64,000 nt of DNA from the NCBI GenBank assembly GCA_900315175.1, contig OMYA01000003.1, forward strand, positions 124,001 to 188,000, in the 5' to 3' direction. How positions within the stretch are numbered: position 1 is the stretch's first letter; each line of letters opens with the position of its first letter. Both the position numbers and the translations under genes were made by a program. Origin of the DNA: an uncultured Bacteroidales bacterium (GTDB lineage: Bacteria; Bacteroidota; Bacteroidia; Bacteroidales; F082). Of the stretch, positions 17,095-25,336 are shown piece after piece. The notes below the pieces were generated by a model, which made no database searches, was not told where the DNA came from, and saw only the letters and a program-made list of their open reading frames with translations.

Positions 17095-17448
17095 ATGGAT
17101 TTTAACGGACATAAACCGATATATCTGCAGATATACGATCATGTGTGCGAGCGCATCCTCAGCGGTGAGATTCGCAGCGGCGACCGTGTGGTGTCGGTGC
17201 GCGAGCTCGGCGTTGAGTTGGGGGTGAATCCCAACACGGTGATGCGCGCCTTCGAACGACTGCAGATGAAAGAGATTATCGCGACCAAACGCGGAATAGG
17301 ATTCTACGTCTGCGAGGACGCAAAAGAGAAGATTCTTTTGGAACAGAAAAAAGAATTTATGGAAAATGAAGTACCCGAGTTCCTGAAGAAAATGGAATTA
17401 TATGGGATTAAGATAGAAGATATAATAAAGTTAAAAGATAAAAGTTAA
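17095..17448 (+). CDS. GntR-family transcriptional regulator, YtrA subfamily
   Basis: This 117-residue protein has an N-terminal winged helix (PIYLQIYDHVCERILSGEIRSGDRVVSVRELGVELGVNPNTVMRAFERLQ, in pieces). The C-terminal region of only ~45 residues is the mark of the YtrA subfamily. Such proteins usually repress their own ABC-transporter operon and release it on sensing a cell-envelope signal. The palindrome at 15361-15380 is the likely target. The protease gene begins 3 nt after the stop, so it is probably co-transcribed. Confidence 0.92.
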   Translation: MDFNGHKPIYLQIYDHVCERILSGEIRSGDRVVSVRELGVELGVNPNTVMRAFERLQMKEIIATKRGIGFYVCEDAKEKILLEQKKEFMENEVPEFLKKMELYGIKIEDIIKLKDKS

Positions 17449-17451
17449 AAG

Positions 17452-20307
17452 ATGAAAAGATTATTATTAGCATTAGTTATTGTCCTGAGTGTCAATGTGA
17501 TGAGTGCTCAGGTGAAGGTCAAGACCACGAAGCTTGACAACGGATTGAAGGTGGTGATGTGCGAGGACCACAGCTCACCGAAGGCTTACGGCGCTGTTTA
17601 TGTGCATGCCGGAAGTAAGAACGACCCTCTTGATGCCACAGGTATGGCTCACTATTTCGAGCATATCATGTTCAAGGGCACCGATAAGATTGGAACCATC
17701 AACTGGGAGGCTGAAAAGGTGTATCTCGACAGCATCGACATCATGTACGACAAGCTGCATGAGACGACAGATCTCAATGAGCGTGCTGCTATCCAGAAGA
17801 AAATCAACGAGTTGTCGATTGCATCGACAGACTATGCCATCCCGAATGAGGTCGACGTGATTCTCACCAAGATGGGCGGTGAGGGTCTGAATGCTGGCAC
17901 ATCATACGACCAGACGATATATTACAACTTCTTCCCTGCCAACCAGATTGGCAAGTGGATGGACGTCTACGCCGAGCGTTTCCGCTACCCTGTGTTCCGT
18001 CTCTTCCAGAGCGAGCTTGAGACCGTTTATGAGGAGAAGAACATGTACGGTGACGGACCTATCAACGCCTTTCAGGAATACATGTTCAAAGAAATCTGCG
18101 GCGAGCATCCATACGGTCGTCCAATCATCGGTTTGACAGAGCACCTGAAGAACCCGCAGACCTCAAAGATGCGCGAATTTTTCAACACATATTACGTTGC
18201 CAACAACATGACTCTCATCCTCGTCGGTGACTTCAACATTGAGGAGATTGAGCCTATGGTGGCTGAGAAATTCGGCACTTGGCGCAGCGGCGAAATCCCT
18301 GCCCAGCCCGAGTTCACCTTGCCTGAGTTTAAAGGCCAGACACTGAGAGAAGTGAGGATGACACCTATTAAAATCGGTGCTCTTGCTTGGAAAGGTGTTA
18401 AGATTTCCGACCCTGATTACCTGCCGCTCAGCATCGCCTGCAGCATCTTCAGCAACGGCGAAACAGGCATCATGGACAAAGACATGCTTGATGGCAACAT
18501 CATGATGGCCATGCTCATGCCGATCTCACTCGAAGACCACGGCGCCAACGTCATCCTCTACGTCCCGAAACTCATCGGACAGTCACACGAGAAAGCCGAG
18601 GCATTCGTTTTCGCAAGCCTCGACAAACTCAAAAATGGCGAGTTTAGCGACGACCTCTTCGAAGCTATCCGCGTCAATATGCTGAAAGAACGCGAACTGG
18701 AAGTTGAAAGCCTCAGACGTTTGGCAAATCTCTTCCTCGAACTCGAGCAGCGCGGAATGACCTACGACGAGTATCTCGCTGAAACTGAACGCATTAAGAG
18801 CATCACAAAAGAAGAAATCATCGCTATCGCTAACAAATATTTCGGCGACGACTATCTCGACATCCGTTCGAAGATGGGTTCAGCTCCAAAAGACAAGGTT
18901 GACAAGCCTAACTGGAAAGCTATCGAGGCCAAGAACACCGATGCCAAGTCAGATTTCGCTATGATGATTGAGGCTCAAGAAGTTCCAGAAGTGAAACCTC
19001 AGGTTGTTGATTTCAAAAAAGACGTCACAATCAACAAGATAAACGATTGTTTTACAATGATTTCCACAAAGAATCCATATAACGACATCTTCAATCTGAC
19101 CATCACCCACAATTACGGCACCATCGACGATCCTGACCTCAACCGCGCAATCAGCTATTTTGAGATGCAGGGCACCGAAAATAAGAGTTTCGAGGAGTTA
19201 AGCCTTGAACTTCAGAAACTTGGAGCCATGATTTATATCAGCGCAAGCCAAAGCAACACAAACGTCGTTATAGAAGGTTTCGAGAAGGATTTAGACCAGA
19301 TTCTCGCTCTTTGCGAAGAAAAAATTTACAAACCTGCCAACGATGAGAAGAAGATTGGCATCATCTACGAGAATGAGGCAATGAATGACAAGACAGTGAA
19401 AGAAGACGCTTCAGAATGGGCAGAAGCAGTGCGCCAATACACTCTCTATGGCGAGAAATCATATTATCTCGCCGAGACGCCTCTCAAACAATGGAAGAAA
19501 CGCAGCGGTGCAGAACTGTTGAGTGAGGTCGACAACGCCCTCAACTACAACGGAGAAGTGTTATTCATCGGAAACATTGACAATCAGAAAGTTATCAATG
19601 CATTAAAGAAACATAACCTTGTAAAGGACGATGTCGTCAAATCTGAAAAGAGCTTCAAGACAGAGAAGACATACACCGACAACCAGGTGTTTATCGCACA
19701 TAACAAGAAGTTCCGTCAGAGCAACATCTACATGCATGTTCCGAGCGAGTTATTAAACAAGGAGGAGAAAGCTGTCGCTATGGTGTTCAACAAATATTTC
19801 GGCACCGACATGTACTCAATTGTTTTCCAAGAGGTTAGAGAATTCCGTTCGTTAGGATACACAGCATACGGTTATTTCACGAGCGACCATCTCAACAGAA
19901 AGCCAGGCTTCTTATACACCTATCTCGGAACACAGTCCGACAAGACCAACGAGGGTATCGACGTTTTGCGCGGTCTCGTCACCGATATGCCTGAACGACT
20001 TGAGAAGTTCAACGCCTCGAAAGACGCTTTGATTATGTCACGCGCATCCGATTACGTAGGTTTCAGAAGTCTTCCTTCACAGGTGAGCACCTGGCTTGAA
20101 GAGGGTTACGACCACGACCCGCGTATGGGATACACCAACATCATCAAGAAGACAGAGTACAAAGACGTTTACGATTTCTACAAGAAATTCATCGCCGACC
20201 GCCCGATTGTCATCATGATGTCTGGAAACAAGAAACAGTTCGACGTGAAGGCACTTGAAAAGTACGGGACTATCAAGGAGTTGAAATACAAGGAAATCTT
20301 TAGATAA
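17452..20307 (+). CDS. M16-family zinc metalloprotease, two-domain, exported
   Basis: This 951-residue protein has a signal peptide (residues 1-19, ending VMSAQ). The inverted zinc motif HYFEH is at residues 67-71, with the downstream Glu ligand expected in the FQSELETVYEEK region. Two M16 catalytic/inactive tandem halves follow (LVGDFNIEEIEP; then SNIYMHVPSELLNKEEKAV and SLGYTAYGYF in the C-terminal half). Predicted to be periplasmic, it degrades or processes peptides. A short insertion (TTDLNERAAIQKKINELS) separates the zinc motif from the next block. It may be the last gene of the GntR-controlled operon. Confidence 0.93.
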   Translation: MKRLLLALVIVLSVNVMSAQVKVKTTKLDNGLKVVMCEDHSSPKAYGAVYVHAGSKNDPLDATGMAHYFEHIMFKGTDKIGTINWEAEKVYLDSIDIMYDKLHETTDLNERAAIQKKINELSIASTDYAIPNEVDVILTKMGGEGLNAGTSYDQTIYYNFFPANQIGKWMDVYAERFRYPVFRLFQSELETVYEEKNMYGDGPINAFQEYMFKEICGEHPYGRPIIGLTEHLKNPQTSKMREFFNTYYVANNMTLILVGDFNIEEIEPMVAEKFGTWRSGEIPAQPEFTLPEFKGQTLREVRMTPIKIGALAWKGVKISDPDYLPLSIACSIFSNGETGIMDKDMLDGNIMMAMLMPISLEDHGANVILYVPKLIGQSHEKAEAFVFASLDKLKNGEFSDDLFEAIRVNMLKERELEVESLRRLANLFLELEQRGMTYDEYLAETERIKSITKEEIIAIANKYFGDDYLDIRSKMGSAPKDKVDKPNWKAIEAKNTDAKSDFAMMIEAQEVPEVKPQVVDFKKDVTINKINDCFTMISTKNPYNDIFNLTITHNYGTIDDPDLNRAISYFEMQGTENKSFEELSLELQKLGAMIYISASQSNTNVVIEGFEKDLDQILALCEEKIYKPANDEKKIGIIYENEAMNDKTVKEDASEWAEAVRQYTLYGEKSYYLAETPLKQWKKRSGAELLSEVDNALNYNGEVLFIGNIDNQKVINALKKHNLVKDDVVKSEKSFKTEKTYTDNQVFIAHNKKFRQSNIYMHVPSELLNKEEKAVAMVFNKYFGTDMYSIVFQEVREFRSLGYTAYGYFTSDHLNRKPGFLYTYLGTQSDKTNEGIDVLRGLVTDMPERLEKFNASKDALIMSRASDYVGFRSLPSQVSTWLEEGYDHDPRMGYTNIIKKTEYKDVYDFYKKFIADRPIVIMMSGNKKQFDVKALEKYGTIKELKYKEIFR

Positions 20308-20308
20308 G

Positions 20309-20367
20309 TCTTTAGACTTTAGACTATAATGTTGGCCACTAAAGACTAGTGACTGGCGTCTAAAATA
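20309..20367. repeat. Heptad-repeat palindrome at the convergent M16/recN boundary
   Basis: Heptads agtcttt, agacttt and agactat face actaaag, actagtg, actggcg and tctaaaa around aatgttggcc. It reads through the last codons and stop of recN. It belongs to the same dispersed family as the elements at 1873, 29382 and 46454. Confidence 0.5.
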
Positions 20368-22007
20368 ACCTCGGCGGCTTTTATAGCTTCCGGGGTTATT
20401 TTATCGTTGGAAAGCATTTTAGCTATTTCCGTAACGCGCTCATTGTGAGACAGTTGTCTGATGCATGAGCGTGTTTTTTGTGCGTTCTCGTCTTTATAGA
20501 CGAAGAAATGGTTTTTGGCTTTTGACGCGATTTGCGGCAAGTGTGTTATCGAGACAATCTGGAGGCTCTCCCCCATCTGTTGCATGATGTCGCCGAGTTT
20601 AGACGCCACCTCGCCTGAAACGCCAGTGTCGATTTCATCGAAAATCAAAGTCGGGATATAGCTGTTTTCTGCTGCCACAGCCTTGATGGCGAGCATCAAG
20701 CGGGAAAGCTCACCACCTGAAGCCACGCGGCTCATATCGTCAGGAGCGATGCCTTTGTTTGCCGAGAACATGAAGCGGGCCTTATCTTTGCCGCTAACGC
20801 TGAAATCAGGGCTTTCAGAAATCTCTATTTCAAACACACCATGCGGCATCTTTAACTGTCTTATTATCTCCGTTACTGATTTCTCAAACGAAACCTTGAT
20901 TTTTTTGCGCTTATCCGACAGATTATCAGCGAGTTTTGTCAATTCTTTTTCACAAGATTTAACTTCCTGTTCTTTCTTTGCGATTTCCTCATCGATATTT
21001 GCAAAAGCACCGACTTTATGCCGCAAATCTTCTCTAATCGCCAACAATTCGGCATAATCGCTCACATGATGCTTCATCATCAGGCGCTGAATCAGGTCGA
21101 AACGCTCTTGAATCTCATTTAACGAATCAGCATCGAATTGTGTGCTATCCTGCAAATTGTCAAGGTCGTGCGCTATGTCTTTAAGCTCGATTTTCGCGGA
21201 GTCAATCCTTTCAAGGTACTGCTCTGCCTGAGGGATGTATTTCTTCAAATGATCAACATTTGATTTCAAATCATTTAGTTGATTCAAAATTGAATATTCT
21301 GACTCACTTAAAGTGTTCAGCGACTGTGCCAATAAGGTTTTCACTTCCTCAGCGTTCTCGAGCAGTTCCAATCGCTGACCGACCTCTTCATATTCGCCGT
21401 CTTGCAAGTCGGCTTTCACCAATTCATCAAGCTGGAAGGTCAGGAAATCGTTTTCAGCGACGTTCTTTTGAGCCATTTCCCGAAGAGATTTCAGTTCATT
21501 GCGTAATGTGACGAATTTGTGAAAAACAGATTGGTATTCGGTGAGCAACGCGTTGTTGTCGGCTGCGTTGTCGATTATTTCAAGCTGGAAATCGGCATTT
21601 GTCAGCAGCAGCGAGTCATGTTGCGAATGTATGTCAACCAATTGGTTTCCGAGTTCTTTCAGCTGCTGGACCGTCACCGGGGTGTCGTTAATAAAAGCTC
21701 TTGATTTCTTTGTCGGCGACAGTTCACGTCTCAAAATCACTTCTTCATCGAGGTCGAGGTCATTTTCATCAAAAAATGTCTTAAAACGATCGTTGTCAAT
21801 GGCAAACGTCGCTTCTACCAGGCATTTTTTTGTCTCATCGAGCATAATGCTTGTATCGGTACGCTCGCCGAGTACGAAGCCTAAAGCACCAAGAAGTATT
21901 GATTTTCCTGCACCGGTCTCACCTGTGATAACGCTAAATCCATCATCAAAAGATATTGATAATGAATCTATTAAAGCATAATTACTGATGGAAAGGTGCT
22001 TTAACAT
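20346..22007 (-). CDS. recN: DNA repair protein RecN
   Basis: This 553-residue SMC-like ATPase has Walker A GETGAGKS (residues about 29-36) and an ATP signature VASGGELSRLMLAIK followed by Walker B TLIFDEIDTGVSG. Long coiled coils lie between (residues about 150-370, rich in Glu/Lys/Leu). It acts in recombinational repair of double-strand breaks. It is last in the bamD-rpoZ-coaBC-DUF4835-recN operon and starts 5 nt from the DUF4835 gene's stop. The C-terminus ends in a heptad palindrome. Confidence 0.97.
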   Translation of the reverse strand: MLKHLSISNYALIDSLSISFDDGFSVITGETGAGKSILLGALGFVLGERTDTSIMLDETKKCLVEATFAIDNDRFKTFFDENDLDLDEEVILRRELSPTKKSRAFINDTPVTVQQLKELGNQLVDIHSQHDSLLLTNADFQLEIIDNAADNNALLTEYQSVFHKFVTLRNELKSLREMAQKNVAENDFLTFQLDELVKADLQDGEYEEVGQRLELLENAEEVKTLLAQSLNTLSESEYSILNQLNDLKSNVDHLKKYIPQAEQYLERIDSAKIELKDIAHDLDNLQDSTQFDADSLNEIQERFDLIQRLMMKHHVSDYAELLAIREDLRHKVGAFANIDEEIAKKEQEVKSCEKELTKLADNLSDKRKKIKVSFEKSVTEIIRQLKMPHGVFEIEISESPDFSVSGKDKARFMFSANKGIAPDDMSRVASGGELSRLMLAIKAVAAENSYIPTLIFDEIDTGVSGEVASKLGDIMQQMGESLQIVSITHLPQIASKAKNHFFVYKDENAQKTRSCIRQLSHNERVTEIAKMLSNDKITPEAIKAAEVILDASH

Positions 22008-22012
22008 TTTAT

Positions 22013-22924
22013 TTAAAATTTCGGTTTGGCATTCAACAGATTCTCATACTCTTCGGCATGAGTCGGGTCGATATCGCGGAAGATATTAACGGCTTTGGTG
22101 CGTTCCTGCTGTGGTCCGGCGGAGTAAACATTCTTCCATTCGTCGCGTTTTGTATCGTTGAGGATCTGAAGGAAATACAGATTCGGTTTGCTGTTGTAAA
22201 CAGATTTCAGATATTCCAGCGACTTTGTCATCGTGGCGCGTCCGTCATCGACCTTACCGCTACCCATCACGTCGAGACCGAGTCTGTGATATTCGTAGAT
22301 AAACTGGCGCAACGGGCGATATGCCGGGTTTGTAAAGCTTTCGAGCAGCCAATAGCGGTTTTTGTAGCTGTCGAATGCCTTCCAGCCGGTTTCAGGTGAG
22401 CTTTGTGCCTGTGTAACGACCTGGTCGGCGGCTCTAAACATCTCATCGCCGCCATAAAGTCCGAAGGTGTCGAAATACAAACCGAGGCTGTAATAGGCGT
22501 AAAACGCCAACATCGACGTCAGGTTCGACATATATGAATTCTCGTTGAAATCAAGTGGTTGTGACTCGATGTAGCTGAAGTTGAAATCTGCGTCGATGTA
22601 ATTCAGAATGGGGCTATTGTAGCCTGATTTATACACTGGGCGGCGCAGACCTATGTTCAGTTCGCCGTTAATGGCGTTGCCATCCCTGCTTTTCACCACT
22701 ATAACCATCGAGCCTTCGATACGTTCCTGTTCCTCAAACTTGATGTTTGTCCAGATACGGGTGTTCATGAAGTTTGTCACCGCTTCCTGTAAGGATTCAT
22801 ACAGACGTTGGTCGGTACCTGACACTTGTTTTGTGTTGACCGTCACTGTGAGATTAAACTCCTGGGCTCGCACATTTTGAGTCAAGAAGCATATTAGGAA
22901 CAATATCGGAATGATTTTTTTCAT
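22013..22924 (-). CDS. DUF4835-family exported protein
   Basis: This 303-residue protein has a signal peptide (residues 1-20, ending VRAQ). The DUF4835 family is found across Bacteroidota, almost always between coaBC and recN. Visible conserved stretches are YESLQEAVTNFMNTRIWTN, SPILNYIDADFNFSYIE, MLAFYAYYSLGLYFDTFG and GWKAFDSYKNRYWL. The mature protein is probably periplasmic or outer-membrane-facing. Function is not known; association with envelope assembly is inferred only from its conserved neighbour bamD. Confidence 0.92.
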   Translation of the reverse strand: MKKIIPILFLICFLTQNVRAQEFNLTVTVNTKQVSGTDQRLYESLQEAVTNFMNTRIWTNIKFEEQERIEGSMVIVVKSRDGNAINGELNIGLRRPVYKSGYNSPILNYIDADFNFSYIESQPLDFNENSYMSNLTSMLAFYAYYSLGLYFDTFGLYGGDEMFRAADQVVTQAQSSPETGWKAFDSYKNRYWLLESFTNPAYRPLRQFIYEYHRLGLDVMGSGKVDDGRATMTKSLEYLKSVYNSKPNLYFLQILNDTKRDEWKNVYSAGPQQERTKAVNIFRDIDPTHAEEYENLLNAKPKF

Positions 22925-24135
22925 AATGATTGTTTTGCAAGTAGTTGATAGACAGCGTCGAGCACATCTTGAGCCACTTCGCTTTTCGGTTTAAGCTCGT
23001 AGTCGCGCACTTCGTCGTCATTGGTTATGATGTTGACCTTGTTGGTCTTTGTTTTGAAACCAACGCCAGCTTCATTCATCGTATTTAGAACGATCATGTC
23101 GAGGTTTTTGGTATGCAGTTTTTTCTTTGCGTTCTCGATTCCGTTTTCGGTTTCGAGTGCGAAGCCCACAAGGATCTGGTTGTCTTTTTTGTTTTCTCCG
23201 AGTGTTTTCAGTATATCCTGTGTTTTGACGAGTTTGAGTGTCATCTCGTCCTTATTCGGGTCTTTTTTGATTTTCTGGTCAGCTACGATTTCCGGTCGGA
23301 AGTCGGCCACTGCTGCGCTCAGCACGGCGATATCGGCACGTTTGAAAGCGGCTGTTGTGGCGTTGTACATCTCCTGGGCGCTTGTCACCGGCATCACTTG
23401 GATGTTGCTTCTTTCGGGTCGTATTGACGAAGGACCTAAGACCAGTGTCACATCTGCTCCCTGGTCGGCGAAAGCGCGTGCGATCTCAATGCCCATAAGG
23501 CCTGAGCTGTGGTTGCCGATGAATCTCACGGGGTCGATTGCTTCGTAAGTGGGGCCTGCAGTCACCACCACTTTTTTGCCTTCGAAACGCTGTTTGTTTT
23601 GGAAGAATTCTTTGATGCGGTTAAAAATCTCTTGAGGTTCTTCCATTCTGCCCTCGCCGCACAGTCCTGATGCCAGTTCACCTGACGACGGTGCTATGAA
23701 GCGGTATCCGCGGCTGATGAGTGTGCGGATGTTTTCCTGCGTGGCTGGATGTTTGTACATATCCAAATCCATTGCTGGAGCGAACATTATAGGGCATTTT
23801 GCGGAGAGGCACACCGTGAGCAGATAGTTATCGGCGATACCGGCTGCCATCTTGGCGATAGTATTGGCTGATGCCGGTGCTATCACGAAAAGGTCAGCCC
23901 ACAGACCGAGTTCCACATGGCTGTTCCACTTGCCGGTTTCAGGGTCGAAGCCTTTCGATAAAACGGGTAAACCACTCAGCGTAGCTAACGTGAGTGGTGT
24001 TACGAAATCTTTTGCCGCATCGGTCATCACGACCTGAACCTCAGCACCCTGCTTCTTAAGAAGCCTAACCAACAGCGGAATCTTATAGGCGGCAATGCTT
24101 CCCGTAATTCCGATCAGAATCTTTTTAGAAGTCAC
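22921..24135 (-). CDS. coaBC: Bifunctional phosphopantothenoylcysteine synthetase/decarboxylase
   Basis: This 404-residue protein combines the two middle steps of coenzyme A synthesis. The N-terminal flavin decarboxylase (CoaC) begins ILIGITGSIAAYKI and includes APASANTIAKMAAGIADN and APAMDLDMY. The C-terminal ligase (CoaB) starts near residue 190 with VVVTAGPTYEAIDPVRFIGNHSSG and includes SAAVADFRP and KDEMTLKLVKTQDIL. It converts 4'-phosphopantothenate plus cysteine into 4'-phosphopantetheine in the cytosol. It overlaps rpoZ by 11 nt and the DUF4835 gene by 4 nt. Confidence 0.97.
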   Translation of the reverse strand: MTSKKILIGITGSIAAYKIPLLVRLLKKQGAEVQVVMTDAAKDFVTPLTLATLSGLPVLSKGFDPETGKWNSHVELGLWADLFVIAPASANTIAKMAAGIADNYLLTVCLSAKCPIMFAPAMDLDMYKHPATQENIRTLISRGYRFIAPSSGELASGLCGEGRMEEPQEIFNRIKEFFQNKQRFEGKKVVVTAGPTYEAIDPVRFIGNHSSGLMGIEIARAFADQGADVTLVLGPSSIRPERSNIQVMPVTSAQEMYNATTAAFKRADIAVLSAAVADFRPEIVADQKIKKDPNKDEMTLKLVKTQDILKTLGENKKDNQILVGFALETENGIENAKKKLHTKNLDMIVLNTMNEAGVGFKTKTNKVNIITNDDEVRDYELKPKSEVAQDVLDAVYQLLAKQSL

Positions 24136-24463
24136 CTTCGTTTTTCTTGTTTGGATTACGATAGTAGAGCTTGTCGTTCAAGAACTCGTCGATGGCGATA
24201 AGAGTCGGTTTTGGCAGTCTCTCATAGAACTTTGCGACTTCAATCTGCTCTTTGTTCTCGAAAACTTCCTCAAGAGTGTCGTTGCTTGATGCGAACTCTT
24301 CGATCTTCTTGTTGAGTTCCTGCTTCTCTTCTGTTGCTATCTGGTTTGCTCTCTTTGCGAGAATAGCAACTGTTTCGTAGATGTTGCCTGTTCCAACGTA
24401 GAACTGGTCTTTCTGACGTGTTATAGCGGTTGTTTCCGTCTTAACTTTTCTAAAGTCTATCAT
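24125..24463 (-). CDS. rpoZ: RNA polymerase omega subunit, Bacteroidota type
   Basis: This 112-residue protein belongs to the Bacteroidota omega-like family: DFRKVKTETTAITRQ, then TGNIYETVAILAKRANQIA, which corresponds to the helix that contacts beta-prime, and FYERLPKPTLIAIDEFLNDKLYYR near the end. It helps assemble RNA polymerase. It is in its conserved place between bamD (1 nt upstream) and coaBC (11-nt overlap). Confidence 0.9.
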   Translation of the reverse strand: MIDFRKVKTETTAITRQKDQFYVGTGNIYETVAILAKRANQIATEEKQELNKKIEEFASSNDTLEEVFENKEQIEVAKFYERLPKPTLIAIDEFLNDKLYYRNPNKKNEGDF

Positions 24464-24464
24464 C

Positions 24465-25271
24465 TTAATTTGATTTATATTTATCTAGTCTTTCTCTAAT
24501 TTTAATAACTGTCGGCTCCAGTTTCGGGATGAATTCGCTATCCGGGAACACGTAGCACAAAGTGTTGTATTTCTCCAGGGCCAACTCATAACGTTCTCTC
24601 TGTTTCGACTTGACGCTGTTTTCAGCGTAGCGATAATAGGTAATGACCATATTGTTGAGAATTTCCTCGCGGTATTTTGTTGTCGGATAGTCTCTCAGAT
24701 ATGTCTCATAACTTGTTATAGCTGCCTGATATTCTTCCATTTTGAAATACAGTCTGCAGATATCATATTGTTTCTCCTCGAGTTTGGTGCGCAGTGTGTC
24801 GATTCTGGCATTTGCGTCAGCCACTTTCGGACTGTTTGGGAAAACGTCGATAAAATTCTGGAATTCATCTATCGCCGTATAAGAATCCGTTTGGTCGAGC
24901 GTCATTTTAGGCGAGATATTATAATAACAGAGTGCGCTTTTGTACAATGCCTCTTCGGCGTGCTCCGATATCGGGTATCTCGTCACAAAACGTTTGTAAT
25001 AGCTGCTTGCTATGATAAATTCTTTCTTATGGTAATAACATTCAGCCGTCAGATAAGCTATTGTCTCACCTTCCGGTTTGGTGCGGTAGTACGCTTGCAT
25101 GACATCAAAAAGCTGAAGGGCGCGGTCGTAGTTCTTTTTTTCATAATAATTCAACGCTGCCTCATACTTTGCCTCGTTGTCCGTTCCCTTAAGCAATTTG
25201 TTGTATTTACTGCAGGATGCGCACCCCAGCAAACAAATTATCACCGATAAGAAAAACCTATTTTTTAGCAT
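24465..25271 (-). CDS. bamD: Outer-membrane assembly lipoprotein BamD
   Basis: This 268-residue lipoprotein has a lipobox at Cys17-Cys20 (LLGCASC). Five TPR-like helical repeats follow (KYEAALNYYEKKNYDRALQLFDVMQAYY, SSYYKRFVTRYPISEHAEEALYKSALCYY, AITSYETYLRDYPTTKYREEI). It is part of the BAM complex that inserts beta-barrels into the outer membrane. It is the first gene of a five-gene operon. Its TAATTTTG promoter box lies 4 nt before the ATG, predicting a leaderless mRNA. Confidence 0.95.
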   Translation of the reverse strand: MLKNRFFLSVIICLLGCASCSKYNKLLKGTDNEAKYEAALNYYEKKNYDRALQLFDVMQAYYRTKPEGETIAYLTAECYYHKKEFIIASSYYKRFVTRYPISEHAEEALYKSALCYYNISPKMTLDQTDSYTAIDEFQNFIDVFPNSPKVADANARIDTLRTKLEEKQYDICRLYFKMEEYQAAITSYETYLRDYPTTKYREEILNNMVITYYRYAENSVKSKQRERYELALEKYNTLCYVFPDSEFIPKLEPTVIKIRERLDKYKSN

Positions 25272-25275
25272 GCTG

Positions 25276-25283
25276 CAAAATTA
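25276..25283 (-). promoter_or_regulatory. -7 box of the bamD operon, leaderless
   Basis: The minus strand reads TAATTTTG-cagc-ATG. Only four bases separate the box and the bamD start, so the transcript would begin at or next to the start codon. Confidence 0.65.
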
Positions 25284-25336
25284 CGATTTTTTTAGCTATC
25301 TCTTAACGTCTTTTCAAAGAAAATTATTGTGGAGTA

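Noticed and set aside
23021..23548. 175-residue plus-strand ORF inside coaBC
   Set aside because: Antisense shadow of a high-confidence gene; no start or promoter of its own.
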